Below are positions 17,095 through 25,148 of a stretch of DNA of 64,000 bases, piece by piece. Position 1 is the first letter of the stretch. Each line of letters starts with the position of its first letter. The DNA comes from Kordiimonadaceae bacterium (lineage in GTDB: Bacteria; Pseudomonadota; Alphaproteobacteria; Sphingomonadales; Kordiimonadaceae). The notes beneath the pieces were generated by a model. The model saw only the letters and a program-made list of their open reading frames with translations, had not been told where the DNA came from and made no database searches. The stretch is taken from contig JAEPQB010000001.1 in assembly GCA_017640725.1 (NCBI GenBank), forward strand, positions 992,001 through 1,056,000. The letters are read 5' to 3'. Both the position numbers and the translations under genes were made by a program.

Positions 17095-18087
17095 TTAAAC
17101 TGGAAGTACCCGGTCTGGCGGGCGGTGACCGTCAGTATAAGCCTGAATATTAATCAGTACTTTTTCCCCCATACCAGTGCGCGCTTCAACAGTAGCACTG
17201 CCCATGTGCGGCAGAAGGACAACATTATCCAGCTCCAGCAGCTTGGGGTTAATCTCTGGCTCTGCTTCAAAAACGTCCAAACCAGCACCGGCAATGCGGC
17301 CAACTTCAAGAAGGTCTGCCAGTGCTTTTTCATCAATAATCTCGCCGCGCGCGGTGTTGATGATCACGGCGTGAGGCTGCAGTTTTTTCATGCGCTCTTT
17401 GTTCAACAGATGATGTGTGTCTTCTGTTAGCGGACAGTTGACGCTGACAAAATCCATTCGACTCAGCATTTGATCGAGATCCGCCCAGTAGGTGGCCTCC
17501 AGCTCATCTTCCACCTCTGCCGGGAGCTGAGACCGGTTGTGATAATGCACAGCCATGTTGAATGCCTTTGCCCGCCGCGCCACCGCACGGCCAATGCGGC
17601 CCATTCCGATGATGCCAAGACGCTTGCCCTGAATGCGGTGCCCCATCAGGAATGTGGGGGTCCAGCCGGACCATTCGCCGGCCCGCAGAATTTTCTCGCC
17701 CTCAAACAAGCGGCGCGGCACGGAAAGTAAAAGCGCCATGGTGAGGTCAGCGGTATCTTCCGTTAAAACGCCAGGCGTATTGGTGATGGCAATGCCAGCC
17801 TCTGTTGCGGCTTTCACATCGATGTGGTTAACACCCGCACCAAAATTTGCAATCAGCTTCATGTTTTCACCGGCGGCAGCAATAATCTCAGCATTGATGT
17901 CATCGGTAACGGTTGGCACCAATACATCTGCTTCAGCCATTGCGGCCTTTAAGGCTGCGCTGTCCATCGGCGTGTCACGGAGGTTCAAACGCACGTCAAA
18001 CAATTCCGCCATTCGGGTTTCAATCGGGTCCGGCAGCTTGCGGGTCACGATAACCTTTGGACGGCTTTTCTTTCCTGTTTGACTCAT
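17095..18087 (-). CDS. D-2-hydroxyacid dehydrogenase, glyoxylate/hydroxypyruvate reductase type
   Basis: 330 residues, family-typical. The NAD(P)-binding motif is GMGRIGRAVARRAKAF near 157-172. The catalytic Arg lies in INTARGEIIDE, the Glu in FEAEPEINP and the His in LLPHMGSATVEAR. The substrate-binding loop NFGAGVNHID is also present. Such enzymes reduce glyoxylate or hydroxypyruvate with NAD(P)H in the cytoplasm. It is divergent from the SH3 protein gene; the intergenic region has a small hairpin (18115-18136, AAGACGC/GCGTCTT) of unknown role. Confidence 0.92.
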   Translation of the reverse strand: MSQTGKKSRPKVIVTRKLPDPIETRMAELFDVRLNLRDTPMDSAALKAAMAEADVLVPTVTDDINAEIIAAAGENMKLIANFGAGVNHIDVKAATEAGIAITNTPGVLTEDTADLTMALLLSVPRRLFEGEKILRAGEWSGWTPTFLMGHRIQGKRLGIIGMGRIGRAVARRAKAFNMAVHYHNRSQLPAEVEDELEATYWADLDQMLSRMDFVSVNCPLTEDTHHLLNKERMKKLQPHAVIINTARGEIIDEKALADLLEVGRIAGAGLDVFEAEPEINPKLLELDNVVLLPHMGSATVEARTGMGEKVLINIQAYTDGHRPPDRVLPV

Positions 18088-18208
18088 ACGCGAAAATACC
18101 TTTTTGTTGGCAGCAAGACGCTTAGGGTCGCGTCTTCTTTGGCTTCTCTAGCAGAAGCAGCCACTACCCGCAAATGATGTGGGTTAAGGACGGGCAGGGA
18201 TTGTTTCG

Positions 18209-18721
18209 ATGGGGTCACACATACGGATAAATCGTTTGATTCCGGGGCTTTTTGCTCTTGTGACGGCCTTGGCTTTCACAGCCAACGCGCAGCAAAAAGT
18301 TGGGCCAAGCGGCAATCCCCTCCCCCGATTCGTCGCAATGAGCGCTTCAAAGGCCAACATGCGCACCGGCCCCGGCCGGCAGTATCCCATTCGCTGGGTC
18401 TACAACCGACGCGGCATGCCGCTTGAAATTATCGATGAGTATGGCGCTTGGCGTAAAGTCCGTGACCATGAAGGCGAAGAAGGCTGGATGCTGGTTTCCC
18501 TACTTTATGGCAGTCGCTCGGTGATGGTACGCGGCAAGACCCGCAGCCTGCACGCAGACCCTGACCTTTCCGCGCCCATACGACTGACTGCAGAGCCGGG
18601 TGTTATCGCAGAGATAGAACGATGCCGCGGTTTGTGGTGTGAGGTCAGTATGGACGGCACAAGCGCCTGGATTGAACGCCGCCATGTGTGGGGTGTTTAC
18701 GCCCACGAAGATCTGGACTGA
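18209..18721 (+). CDS. Secreted SH3-domain protein
   Basis: 170 residues. A signal peptide spans about residues 1-27 (ending TANAQ). It is followed by two bacterial SH3-like units: the first with ASKANMRTGPGRQYPIRWVY and DEYGAWRKVRDHEGEEGWML, the second with LHADPDLSAPI and CRGLWCEVSMDGTSAWIERR. This architecture (SH3_4, DUF1058) is common in alphaproteobacteria and is thought to bind peptidoglycan or target proteins in the periplasm. No enzymatic part is present. Confidence 0.85.
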   Translation: MGSHIRINRLIPGLFALVTALAFTANAQQKVGPSGNPLPRFVAMSASKANMRTGPGRQYPIRWVYNRRGMPLEIIDEYGAWRKVRDHEGEEGWMLVSLLYGSRSVMVRGKTRSLHADPDLSAPIRLTAEPGVIAEIERCRGLWCEVSMDGTSAWIERRHVWGVYAHEDLD

Positions 18722-18788
18722 TCATCACCAATCCTTACCGATAATACCAGTGCTGACCTGCTGTTTGCATTTTCTGTTCTCTGGTGTC

Positions 18789-18818
18789 TTGAATACTTAT
18801 ATAAGTACTTATATAAGT
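18789..18818 (+). promoter_or_regulatory. Promoter and palindromic operator of the MarR-acetyltransferase operon
   Basis: TTGAAT (18789-18794) and TATAAG (18812-18817) are spaced by exactly 17 bp. The perfect 12-bp palindrome ACTTATATAAGT occurs twice back to back (18795-18806 and 18807-18818), so it fills the spacer and covers the -10 box. A MarR protein bound there would block RNA polymerase. The MarR-GNAT gene starts 26 bp downstream, so autoregulation is very likely. Confidence 0.75.
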
Positions 18819-18843
18819 AATTCATAAATAGCGGGAGCGGCCG

Positions 18844-19794
18844 GTGGATAATGAGCTTTATTTTGAATTGGGACTAGGCACACGCATGCGCCGGCTTATC
18901 GAAATGCTCACCAACGGCATGGAAAAAGTGTATGCCGACCAAGGCATAGAATTTCGCACCGGCCATTTTTACGCACTCTATGCAATTGTTGAACGCGGAC
19001 CGCTCACAATCAACGAAATTGCCGGGCTGGCTGGCTTCAGCCATTCAGCAGTTAGCCAAACCATCAAGCGGCTGATCTCTCTCGATATCTTTGAAACACA
19101 ACCGACTGATGATGGTCGGCAGAAGCGGGTGCATCTCACTGAAAACGGCAAACGTGTTGTCGAAAAACTGCACCCAACATGGGCCGCGGTTGAAGCCGTT
19201 GTGAAGGATGCCATCCATGAGGGTGGCGTCGACTTTTTAGCGGCCATCACCGGGGTCGAAAACGCATTTCGCAGGCAATCTGTGTATGACCGACTGCAGG
19301 AAAAACTAATGGCACCAAAAGCTCAAGGCCGATTCGAGATCGTGCCCTATCACGTTCGCTGGCGCGACGATTTCAAAGACCTCAATCTTTGGTGGCTTAA
19401 GAAATATTTCCGTGTCGAACCGATCGACGAGCGGGTGTTGGCCGACCCTGAAGGTGACATTCTCGACCATGGCGGCGAGATTTATTTTGCCGTAGTTGAC
19501 GGCATGGCTGTTGGTACTGTCGCCATGAAAAACATGGGGGACGGAGTTTTTGAACTTACCAAGCTTGGCGTCAATCCTGAGGTGCAACAGGGCGGCATGG
19601 GTCGTGCTTTGTGCCAAACCATCATTGACCGGTTTCAGGCGCGCGGAGGCAAACTGTTGTTTTTAGAGACTAACACCATCCTGACCCCGGCCATCAAGCT
19701 GTATGAAAAGCTAAACTTTGTCGAGCGACCGTTTCCAACTGAAAGCCCTTATGAACGCGCAAACTACTACATGGTGTGGGAGCCGGATTCATGA
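18844..19794 (+). CDS. MarR regulator fused to a GNAT acetyltransferase
   Basis: 316 residues from GTG 18844, with GGGAG upstream. Residues 1-150 are a MarR-type winged helix: recognition region LTINEIAGLAGFSHSAVSQT and wing TDDGRQKRVHLTENGKRV. Residues about 160-316 are a GNAT domain with the acetyl-CoA loop VQQGGMGRALC and the late LYEKLNF motif. Such fusions are known; the acetyltransferase part may modify a small molecule, with the sensor part responding to it. It heads a three-gene operon whose members overlap by ATGA. Its GNAT domain is clearly homologous to the next gene. Confidence 0.9.
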   Translation: MDNELYFELGLGTRMRRLIEMLTNGMEKVYADQGIEFRTGHFYALYAIVERGPLTINEIAGLAGFSHSAVSQTIKRLISLDIFETQPTDDGRQKRVHLTENGKRVVEKLHPTWAAVEAVVKDAIHEGGVDFLAAITGVENAFRRQSVYDRLQEKLMAPKAQGRFEIVPYHVRWRDDFKDLNLWWLKKYFRVEPIDERVLADPEGDILDHGGEIYFAVVDGMAVGTVAMKNMGDGVFELTKLGVNPEVQQGGMGRALCQTIIDRFQARGGKLLFLETNTILTPAIKLYEKLNFVERPFPTESPYERANYYMVWEPDS

Positions 19795-20264
19795 GCCCTG
19801 ACATACAAATTCAAAAGTTTGACGCCAAATATCGGCAGGCCTTTTACGACCTGAACATCGCATGGCTTGAGAAATATTTCACAGTAGAACCCGCACACAG
19901 GCAAATGCTGGAGAACCCTGAGGCCGAGCTTTTAGAGGGCGGCGGTGAGGTGTTTTTTGCGGTATCGAGCGGTGATGTTGTTGGCACTGTTGGGGTGCGC
20001 AACGCCGGTGGCGGCGTATTTGAGCTCACGAAACTTGCTGTTGACCCGAAAGCGCAAAGCGGTGGCGTCGGCCGCAAGTTATGCGATGCCGTTATTGCGT
20101 ACTTCATGAAGGCCGGTGGTAAAACGCTTTACCTGGAAACACATAATTCACTGAAACCAGCACTACATCTTTATAAGGATCTGGGTTTTAAACTCACCAA
20201 AAACCCCGGCGAGAAACACTATGACGGCTGTGACCTCTATATGGAATGGCAGGCACCTCAATGA
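19791..20264 (+). CDS. GNAT family N-acetyltransferase
   Basis: 157 residues from ATG 19791, which overlaps the preceding stop (ATGA), implying translational coupling. The whole protein aligns with the C-terminal domain of the preceding fusion: DLNIAWLEKYFTVEP against DLNLWWLKKYFRVEP, GGGVFELTKLAVDP against GDGVFELTKLGVNP, and AQSGGVGRKLC against VQQGGMGRALC. It arose by duplication of that domain or the fusion captured it. The acetyl-CoA binding loop is intact; the substrate is unknown. Confidence 0.9.
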   Translation: MSPDIQIQKFDAKYRQAFYDLNIAWLEKYFTVEPAHRQMLENPEAELLEGGGEVFFAVSSGDVVGTVGVRNAGGGVFELTKLAVDPKAQSGGVGRKLCDAVIAYFMKAGGKTLYLETHNSLKPALHLYKDLGFKLTKNPGEKHYDGCDLYMEWQAPQ

Positions 20265-20719
20265 GTAAAGCAACAATTGAACGCGCGACCAGCGCCGCGG
20301 ACATTGAGGCAGTTCGACACATTTTCGAGGCCTTTATCGATTTTCTGCCCATCGACTTGGGCTTTCAGGGCATCGACGATGAGATGCAGGCTTTCCCTGA
20401 TTTTTACGAGTTTATGCTGATTGCAAAACTGGACGGGAAAGCCATTGGCGCAGTGGCACTCAAGGAACATAACAAAGAAGTCTGTGAGATGAAGCGCCTC
20501 TATGTTTTGCCGGAAGGACGCGGTACCGGCGCAGGGCGACTGTTGTGTGAGCAACTGCTTACGGACGCAAAGCATGCCGGATACAGTACCATGCTGCTTG
20601 ATAGCCTGCGGCGGCTGGAGGCGGCCGTGTCGCTTTATAAAGGGTTGGGGTTCGAGGAAACCGAACCCTATAATTTCAATCCGGAAGATGACGTGGTGTA
20701 CATGCGCCGGGCCCTTTAA
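20261..20719 (+). CDS. GNAT family N-acetyltransferase
   Basis: 152 residues from ATG 20261, again overlapping the preceding stop as ATGA. It has the GNAT core (VCEMKRLYVLPEGRGTGAGR, then LLCEQLL) with the acetyl-CoA loop GRGTGAGR, and the late LYKGLGFEET motif. It is more distant from the other two acetyltransferase domains of the operon than they are from each other. The stop codon shares a TTAA with the stop of the convergent histidine kinase gene. Confidence 0.88.
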   Translation: MSKATIERATSAADIEAVRHIFEAFIDFLPIDLGFQGIDDEMQAFPDFYEFMLIAKLDGKAIGAVALKEHNKEVCEMKRLYVLPEGRGTGAGRLLCEQLLTDAKHAGYSTMLLDSLRRLEAAVSLYKGLGFEETEPYNFNPEDDVVYMRRAL

Positions 20720-22059
20720 GATGCAACGCCGCTCACTGTCCGGCTTTCTGGAAACAAGATCTTGATGTCGGTGCCAAAGCCCGGACGACTTTGAATGAGA
20801 AACTCTGCGTCATGCAGCCGCGCAAGGGACTGCACCAGCGGGAGGCCAAGGCCCGTCCCGCCTTGGCGTGCGTGGTATGCATTGACCGCTTGCTCAAAGG
20901 GCCGCAGGACCCGGTTCAGGGTTTCCGGGTCCATCCCAACCCCAGTATCAGAAAGCGACATTTCGACGCCGCCGTCCGGAGCTGTTGTTGCTATCATAAC
21001 GATGATCCCGCCCTCGGGCGTAAACTTGATGGCGTTTGACATCAGGTTGATCAGCATCTGCCGCAGGCTGCGCCGATCAGCATGTAAATCCGGGACTTTG
21101 CCGACAACTTCTATCGCAACCTTCAGCTGCTTGTCAGAGAGCAGGCCATTGGTCATCACCCGCATGTCATCAAATATATCTGACACCGATACCTCTTCCG
21201 TGACCATTTCCATTTTGCCAGATTCGATTTTCGACATGTCGAGGATGTCATTGATGATGGACAGCAAATGGTCGGCGCTTTTTTCAATATCAGCGGCATA
21301 TTCTTTGTGTTTTTTCACCGGCACATCAATACCGCCTTCACCTCTGATCACCTGAGAAAATCCGATGATGGCATTCAGGGGTGTCCTAAACTCGTGGCTC
21401 ATGTTTGCGATGAAGGCGGACTTGGCTTTATTGGCTGCATCGGCCTCGTTGGCGGCATATTGTAGCAATTTGGCCTGATCTTCGGCGGCCATCAGGTCGC
21501 TTTCCGCGCGCGCGCCCTCCCGCATGGTTTCTGCCAGTTCGTAAAACACGACGATCAGAACAAATTGCCCCATCAGGGCCGCCACCAGAAACAGGGAATG
21601 TTTGTGCAACAGCGGTAACGGGCCGAGAAGCAAAGCCAGCAAAACACAGGTGGTGCAAATGACAAAATAATAGACACCCCATCGCTTTTGCCGCTCGGTT
21701 GTCGCACCAAAAATCAGTGCCGTATAATAGATGGGAATCCACATGATATAATATTCGACATGGCTGTCGAACCGCAGGGCACCCTCCACAAGCCCACCAA
21801 GCGTAACAACCCCCGCGAAAATCTTGAACACCGCCGCTACACTGATGAGCGAGCTGTCAGGCGCCCAGATGAAGGCAGGCACAAAAAACAGAGTAACAAG
21901 GGTGAAAACCGGCCCGATAAACGCGCCATAAGGTGTCAGGAAATCAAGCGTGAAACCGGCCCATGTGAAAATGCCACCCGCGATCGAGGCCACACCGACG
22001 CCGAGCGCCGCGCCCGCGCGTGAAACGCCGATCAGTTTTTGAGCATTTGAAAGCGGCAC
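20716..22059 (-). CDS. Membrane-bound sensor histidine kinase
   Basis: 447 residues from GTG 22059. Residues about 10-175 hold six or so hydrophobic segments with no recognisable sensor motif; a short coiled linker (about 178-215) follows. The dimerisation/phosphoacceptor box is SHEFRTPLNAIIGF with His222. The ATPase domain shows the N box (NLMSNAIKFTPEG), DTGVGMD and GTGLGLPL. No receiver domain or partner response regulator is adjacent, so it is an orphan kinase; the orphan HPt protein at 61693 is one conceivable partner (speculative). Confidence 0.9.
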   Translation of the reverse strand: MPLSNAQKLIGVSRAGAALGVGVASIAGGIFTWAGFTLDFLTPYGAFIGPVFTLVTLFFVPAFIWAPDSSLISVAAVFKIFAGVVTLGGLVEGALRFDSHVEYYIMWIPIYYTALIFGATTERQKRWGVYYFVICTTCVLLALLLGPLPLLHKHSLFLVAALMGQFVLIVVFYELAETMREGARAESDLMAAEDQAKLLQYAANEADAANKAKSAFIANMSHEFRTPLNAIIGFSQVIRGEGGIDVPVKKHKEYAADIEKSADHLLSIINDILDMSKIESGKMEMVTEEVSVSDIFDDMRVMTNGLLSDKQLKVAIEVVGKVPDLHADRRSLRQMLINLMSNAIKFTPEGGIIVMIATTAPDGGVEMSLSDTGVGMDPETLNRVLRPFEQAVNAYHARQGGTGLGLPLVQSLARLHDAEFLIQSRPGFGTDIKILFPESRTVSGVAS

Positions 22060-22194
22060 ACCACACCCCCCAATTCCTGAAATAATAGCTCAGAACTGTA
22101 AATGTGGGGTAAATTTATTGGCGGCTTGAGGCATCAAATACGGCTGAATTCCGCCGTTTTGCAACCGATAATTGGTGCATATCAATTAGCGCGT

Positions 22195-22644
22195 TTATTC
22201 AACGGGCGTAGAGGTCCAGATGAGCGACTGGATTTTCCATTCGCCGTTAATGCGCCGTGCAATCATCATTTGCGTGCCCGCTGTCGAGGTCGTCGCTCCC
22301 TCCCAAACAAACGAAAGATCGAAGGCCCCATAGAGGGTGGCAAGGTCTCCTTCGGTGAATATTTTTTCAACTGTTTGGTCATAGCGGGTGATTGTAGCGC
22401 TGGCCTGCCCTTCAGGGAACCAAAAGCCTTTGATCGCTTCACGCGTGCTGAGCACGGGCGAGCCCTGGGGCATAATCGCGGCATCAGGCGCCAAAAGGCC
22501 CATAATACCTGGCTCGACCGTTGCGTCATTCTTCAGCCAGATGTCGCGGTACTCCTGATAAAGCGCCCGCACGTCGGCTTCTGGGTTGGCATAAGCACTG
22601 TGCGGCACAAAAAGCAGGCAAAAAGCTATGACAAAATGGCGCAT
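22195..22644 (-). CDS. Exported SnoaL/DUF4440-like protein
   Basis: 149 residues. A signal peptide covers residues 1-19 (ending SAYA). The rest is an NTF2-like fold: first helix ADVRALYQEYRDIWLKND, then PDAAIMPQGSP, REAIKGFWF, and C-terminal strands TQMMIARRINGEWKIQSLIW. The family comprises ketosteroid-isomerase-like proteins of diverse or unknown roles. It stands alone between the histidine kinase and the caspase-like pair. Confidence 0.75.
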   Translation of the reverse strand: MRHFVIAFCLLFVPHSAYANPEADVRALYQEYRDIWLKNDATVEPGIMGLLAPDAAIMPQGSPVLSTREAIKGFWFPEGQASATITRYDQTVEKIFTEGDLATLYGAFDLSFVWEGATTSTAGTQMMIARRINGEWKIQSLIWTSTPVE

Positions 22645-22716
22645 GAGAACCTCCCTCGGTTGGTTTTTTTTACCACCGGACGGGTCTGGCGTCTAACCAC
22701 ATATGGTTTAGTCGCT

Positions 22717-23043
22717 TTATAGCGGCATGGAGAGCCATCTTTGCAGCATAAGGCCCATGTAGAACTGATAATTTGTGCGGCTGCCCTTCTGGTGAAGCAC
22801 CGTATCGCTGCTCACCAGATATTCAGTGACGCTGCTGCCGTCCTCCACAAAAATCTGCACATCAGGCTTGATCTTTGCGGGCCGTGTCCGGGCCAGCAGG
22901 AAAGAAAAAATCAGGGCGATGAAGCGCGTGAACCAGTTGCCGCGCACTCGCCTTAGTTCACTCAGGAACAGGTCCTGCTGATAAGCATCCAGAACAACTT
23001 GGTTCTGTGTTCCGTATTCAATAATGCGTACCGTAACAGCCAT
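22717..23043 (-). CDS. Short protein with one hydrophobic segment, partner of the caspase-like protein
   Basis: 108 residues. The start ATG at 23043 overlaps the last base of the preceding gene's stop (TGATG), so the two are translationally coupled. It has a basic stretch (ELRRVRGNWFTRF) followed by one hydrophobic segment, IALIFSFLLA, at about residues 42-51, and then a basic RTRPAKIKPD. The C-terminal half (VQIFVEDGSSVTEYLVSSDT, then YQFYMGLMLQRWLSM) looks like mixed strands and a helix. I do not recognise the family. The segment could be a weak membrane anchor or an amphipathic pore-type helix (inference). Confidence 0.6.
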   Translation of the reverse strand: MAVTVRIIEYGTQNQVVLDAYQQDLFLSELRRVRGNWFTRFIALIFSFLLARTRPAKIKPDVQIFVEDGSSVTEYLVSSDTVLHQKGSRTNYQFYMGLMLQRWLSMPL

Positions 23044-23672
23044 CACCAGTTTCCATTCTTAAAGGGGATCCAGACAGCATTGCCACTGGCATTGGAACCA
23101 CCGGGGAATTTGGGCCAAAACGTTTTGGTTACGGGCGGAATAGCCCAGGCAAAATTATATTCCGTAAAAGAATCCACCGTTTCTTCACTGCCTTCCATAT
23201 GCGTACCACTTAGGTACCCATTGGAACCATATACAATAATTTTGTGGGCAAAGGTTGCTGGATCATAAGCAAGCGCGTCCGCCAATAGTTTTGCAATAGG
23301 CCCAATGACCGCGGGATTTGTGCTGGCAGAATTACGAGTCAGGCCCGTGTTGCAGCCGGAAAGGTAAACGCTGGCTTCATCGCACCAAACAAGGGTTTTA
23401 AGCGCTGTTCCCCATGAGGCAACATCGGTGCGTGACAGGTCATTGATTGAAATGGGATTGGCGTGGGCATCGATCTCCAATGTCTTCAGGCAGGGGTGAT
23501 CGGGGTCAATGGATTGCAGAGTTCGGATTTTATCCACGAGATCAGCGCGGTTATCGTAGCCCAGAATGACTTCCCAATTGCTGGGTGCATTTCTGACAAG
23601 GCGCGCTTCTTCGCTGAGATAGTCATCCCACTCCTGTGTATAGGGTGCAACGACGTTGAGTTCAGAAGCCAT
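23043..23672 (-). CDS. Caspase-fold-like (DUF4347/CHAT-type) protein, probable peptidase
   Basis: 209 residues from ATG 23672, with a strong GGGGAGG site. A His in LKTLEIDAHANPISI (His70) and, after a WGTAL segment, a strand ending SVYLSGCNTG (Cys107) reproduce the His-Cys arrangement of clan CD peptidases such as DUF4347 and CHAT. In those, the motifs read roughly SHG...L..W...L....DILLYGCN. The next part (IAKLLADALAY, KIIVYGSNGYLSG) continues the pattern. There is no signal peptide. The coupled downstream protein is a candidate substrate or effector. Assignment is by motif pattern only, and the Gly after His is replaced by Ala. Confidence 0.55.
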   Translation of the reverse strand: MASELNVVAPYTQEWDDYLSEEARLVRNAPSNWEVILGYDNRADLVDKIRTLQSIDPDHPCLKTLEIDAHANPISINDLSRTDVASWGTALKTLVWCDEASVYLSGCNTGLTRNSASTNPAVIGPIAKLLADALAYDPATFAHKIIVYGSNGYLSGTHMEGSEETVDSFTEYNFAWAIPPVTKTFWPKFPGGSNASGNAVWIPFKNGNW

Positions 23673-23830
23673 ATAACCTCCCCTGGTGCCCCATGACGCT
23701 TTCCAATACCGGCAACATACACCAATTGGTTATATTAAACAACCATAGGAATAGTTTCAGTTCTCTGGCTGAATGGGAATTCCCAACATGTATACTTTAT
23801 GTTTCGCACCACCATTCCTATAAGAAAGGC

Positions 23831-24280
23831 ATGACTGAAGACGACTTGATGAAACATTTGCGCGACCTTGAATTGGAACTGGCTTCAAGCGCCGCGCGCT
23901 GTGACGATGCGCGCATGGATGCGTTACTCGCAGACGAATTTGTTGAGTTTGGCGCCTCAGGGCGACGTTTCACCAAGCTACAGATTATCGAGCTGTTGAG
24001 CACCGAAGACGACTTTACACCTTATTCGCTCGAGGACTTTTCAGTGACGATGCTAGGCACAGACAACGCGCTTGTGACCTACACCATCCCACCGCGCGAA
24101 GGGCCGGACGGTACGCCCAAGCCCGGCTCCCGCCGCAGTTCCATTTGGCAGGAGGATGGAGATAATTGGCGGCTGGTTTTCCACCAAGGGACCCACAAAA
24201 TAGTAACTCGTGTTTGGCCTGAATACGTCCAGCCTACTTCCACTCACTCATTTTACTGTTCTTCAATGCCGTCCTCATAG
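23831..24280 (+). CDS. DUF4440 / NTF2-like protein
   Basis: 149 residues from ATG 23831, with AAAGG upstream; longer in-frame extensions lack a site and do not look coding. The pattern LRDLELELASSAARCDDARM, DALLADEFVEFGASGRRFTK, then SIWQEDGDNWRLVFHQGTH is typical of the DUF4440 group of NTF2-like proteins. It has no signal peptide. The last 47 bp overlap the 3' end of the convergent gene at 24234. Confidence 0.75.
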   Translation: MTEDDLMKHLRDLELELASSAARCDDARMDALLADEFVEFGASGRRFTKLQIIELLSTEDDFTPYSLEDFSVTMLGTDNALVTYTIPPREGPDGTPKPGSRRSSIWQEDGDNWRLVFHQGTHKIVTRVWPEYVQPTSTHSFYCSSMPSS

Positions 24281-25028
24281 CGCGAACGTCTTCCATCACT
24301 TGTTGTGAGCCACCCAACTCCTCCAGACATACAGATTGGATCCGAGCATTGTCTGAAGTGTGCGCGACAAAACGATCTGGTAGCAAAACTGTGCGGAAGC
24401 GCAAGGCCTCTATTAATTGGCAGGCGTCGAACCTTGCAGCGTTTCTGTGTTGATTATTCTTGGAATACAAATCGACGCAAATGGAGGCGGCATCATCATT
24501 TGTACGTAGGTCATGTTTTGCTGTCTCGGCAATCTGTTCGCAAACAAATGCGACCGCCAATTCGCTGTCTCGATACTCTCGCATGGTCATATTCATGGCC
24601 CAAGCTGCATCTTCACTCCAGTTTTTTAAAGGCGAATTCATCAGCGTCTCTTGAAATGCAACCGCATCCCGTGTCACCCGAAAAATTCCATCAGCAACAG
24701 GACCACCACACCCAATTCTCTGGGAAGTTAAATCTCTGCGCCTTGGCTCGTAACCGTGCCGTCGCAACGTGCTCAATTGGTGCATCATACAGACCGAATA
24801 TCGGGCAACATTGCCAAACCGGGGTTCACTCAGAACCAGCTGATTACAGACCTCGAATTCGTACTCCTTGGACGTTGATCGAAACTCGCGATGATTCACT
24901 AAATACTCGCAATACCCAAATGCGGCATCTTCCGGGTCATCATAATCATACTCTGAAGTAAATGGCTGGCTCGCGACAGTCTGCGAAAAACAAACCAATG
25001 ACATCAAAAGAATTACGCTTGGTTTCAT
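24234..25028 (-). CDS. Exported cysteine-containing hypothetical protein
   Basis: 264 residues from ATG 25028. A signal peptide covers about residues 1-20 (VILLMSLVCFSQTVAS). The mature part has about ten spread cysteines (GYCEYL, EVCNQL, VCMMHQL, IGCGGP, FVCEQI, SICVDL, DACQLI, VCLEEL), several in helix-like repeats of the form xxCxxL, suggesting a disulfide-linked helical periplasmic protein. Family not recognised. It is preceded by an AT-rich gap and a bidirectional hairpin terminator at 25101. Confidence 0.65.
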   Translation of the reverse strand: MKPSVILLMSLVCFSQTVASQPFTSEYDYDDPEDAAFGYCEYLVNHREFRSTSKEYEFEVCNQLVLSEPRFGNVARYSVCMMHQLSTLRRHGYEPRRRDLTSQRIGCGGPVADGIFRVTRDAVAFQETLMNSPLKNWSEDAAWAMNMTMREYRDSELAVAFVCEQIAETAKHDLRTNDDAASICVDLYSKNNQHRNAARFDACQLIEALRFRTVLLPDRFVAHTSDNARIQSVCLEELGGSQQVMEDVRAMRTALKNSKMSEWK

Positions 25029-25100
25029 GTAGAGCCCCAATCAATTGCTTTACGCAGGGTAGCAAACGTGAAAACTAACAACAATCTCTGGTCATAGCAA

Positions 25101-25125
25101 AAAAGCCCGGCATTGCCGGGCTTTT
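25101..25125. terminator. Bidirectional hairpin terminator
   Basis: AAAAGCCCGGC-ATT-GCCGGGCTTTT forms an 11-bp perfect stem flanked by A and T runs on both sides. It lies 24 bp past the stop of the flavin oxidoreductase gene on the minus strand and can work in both directions. Confidence 0.85.
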
Positions 25126-25148
25126 GAATTCTGAGAATGTGTGCTCGC

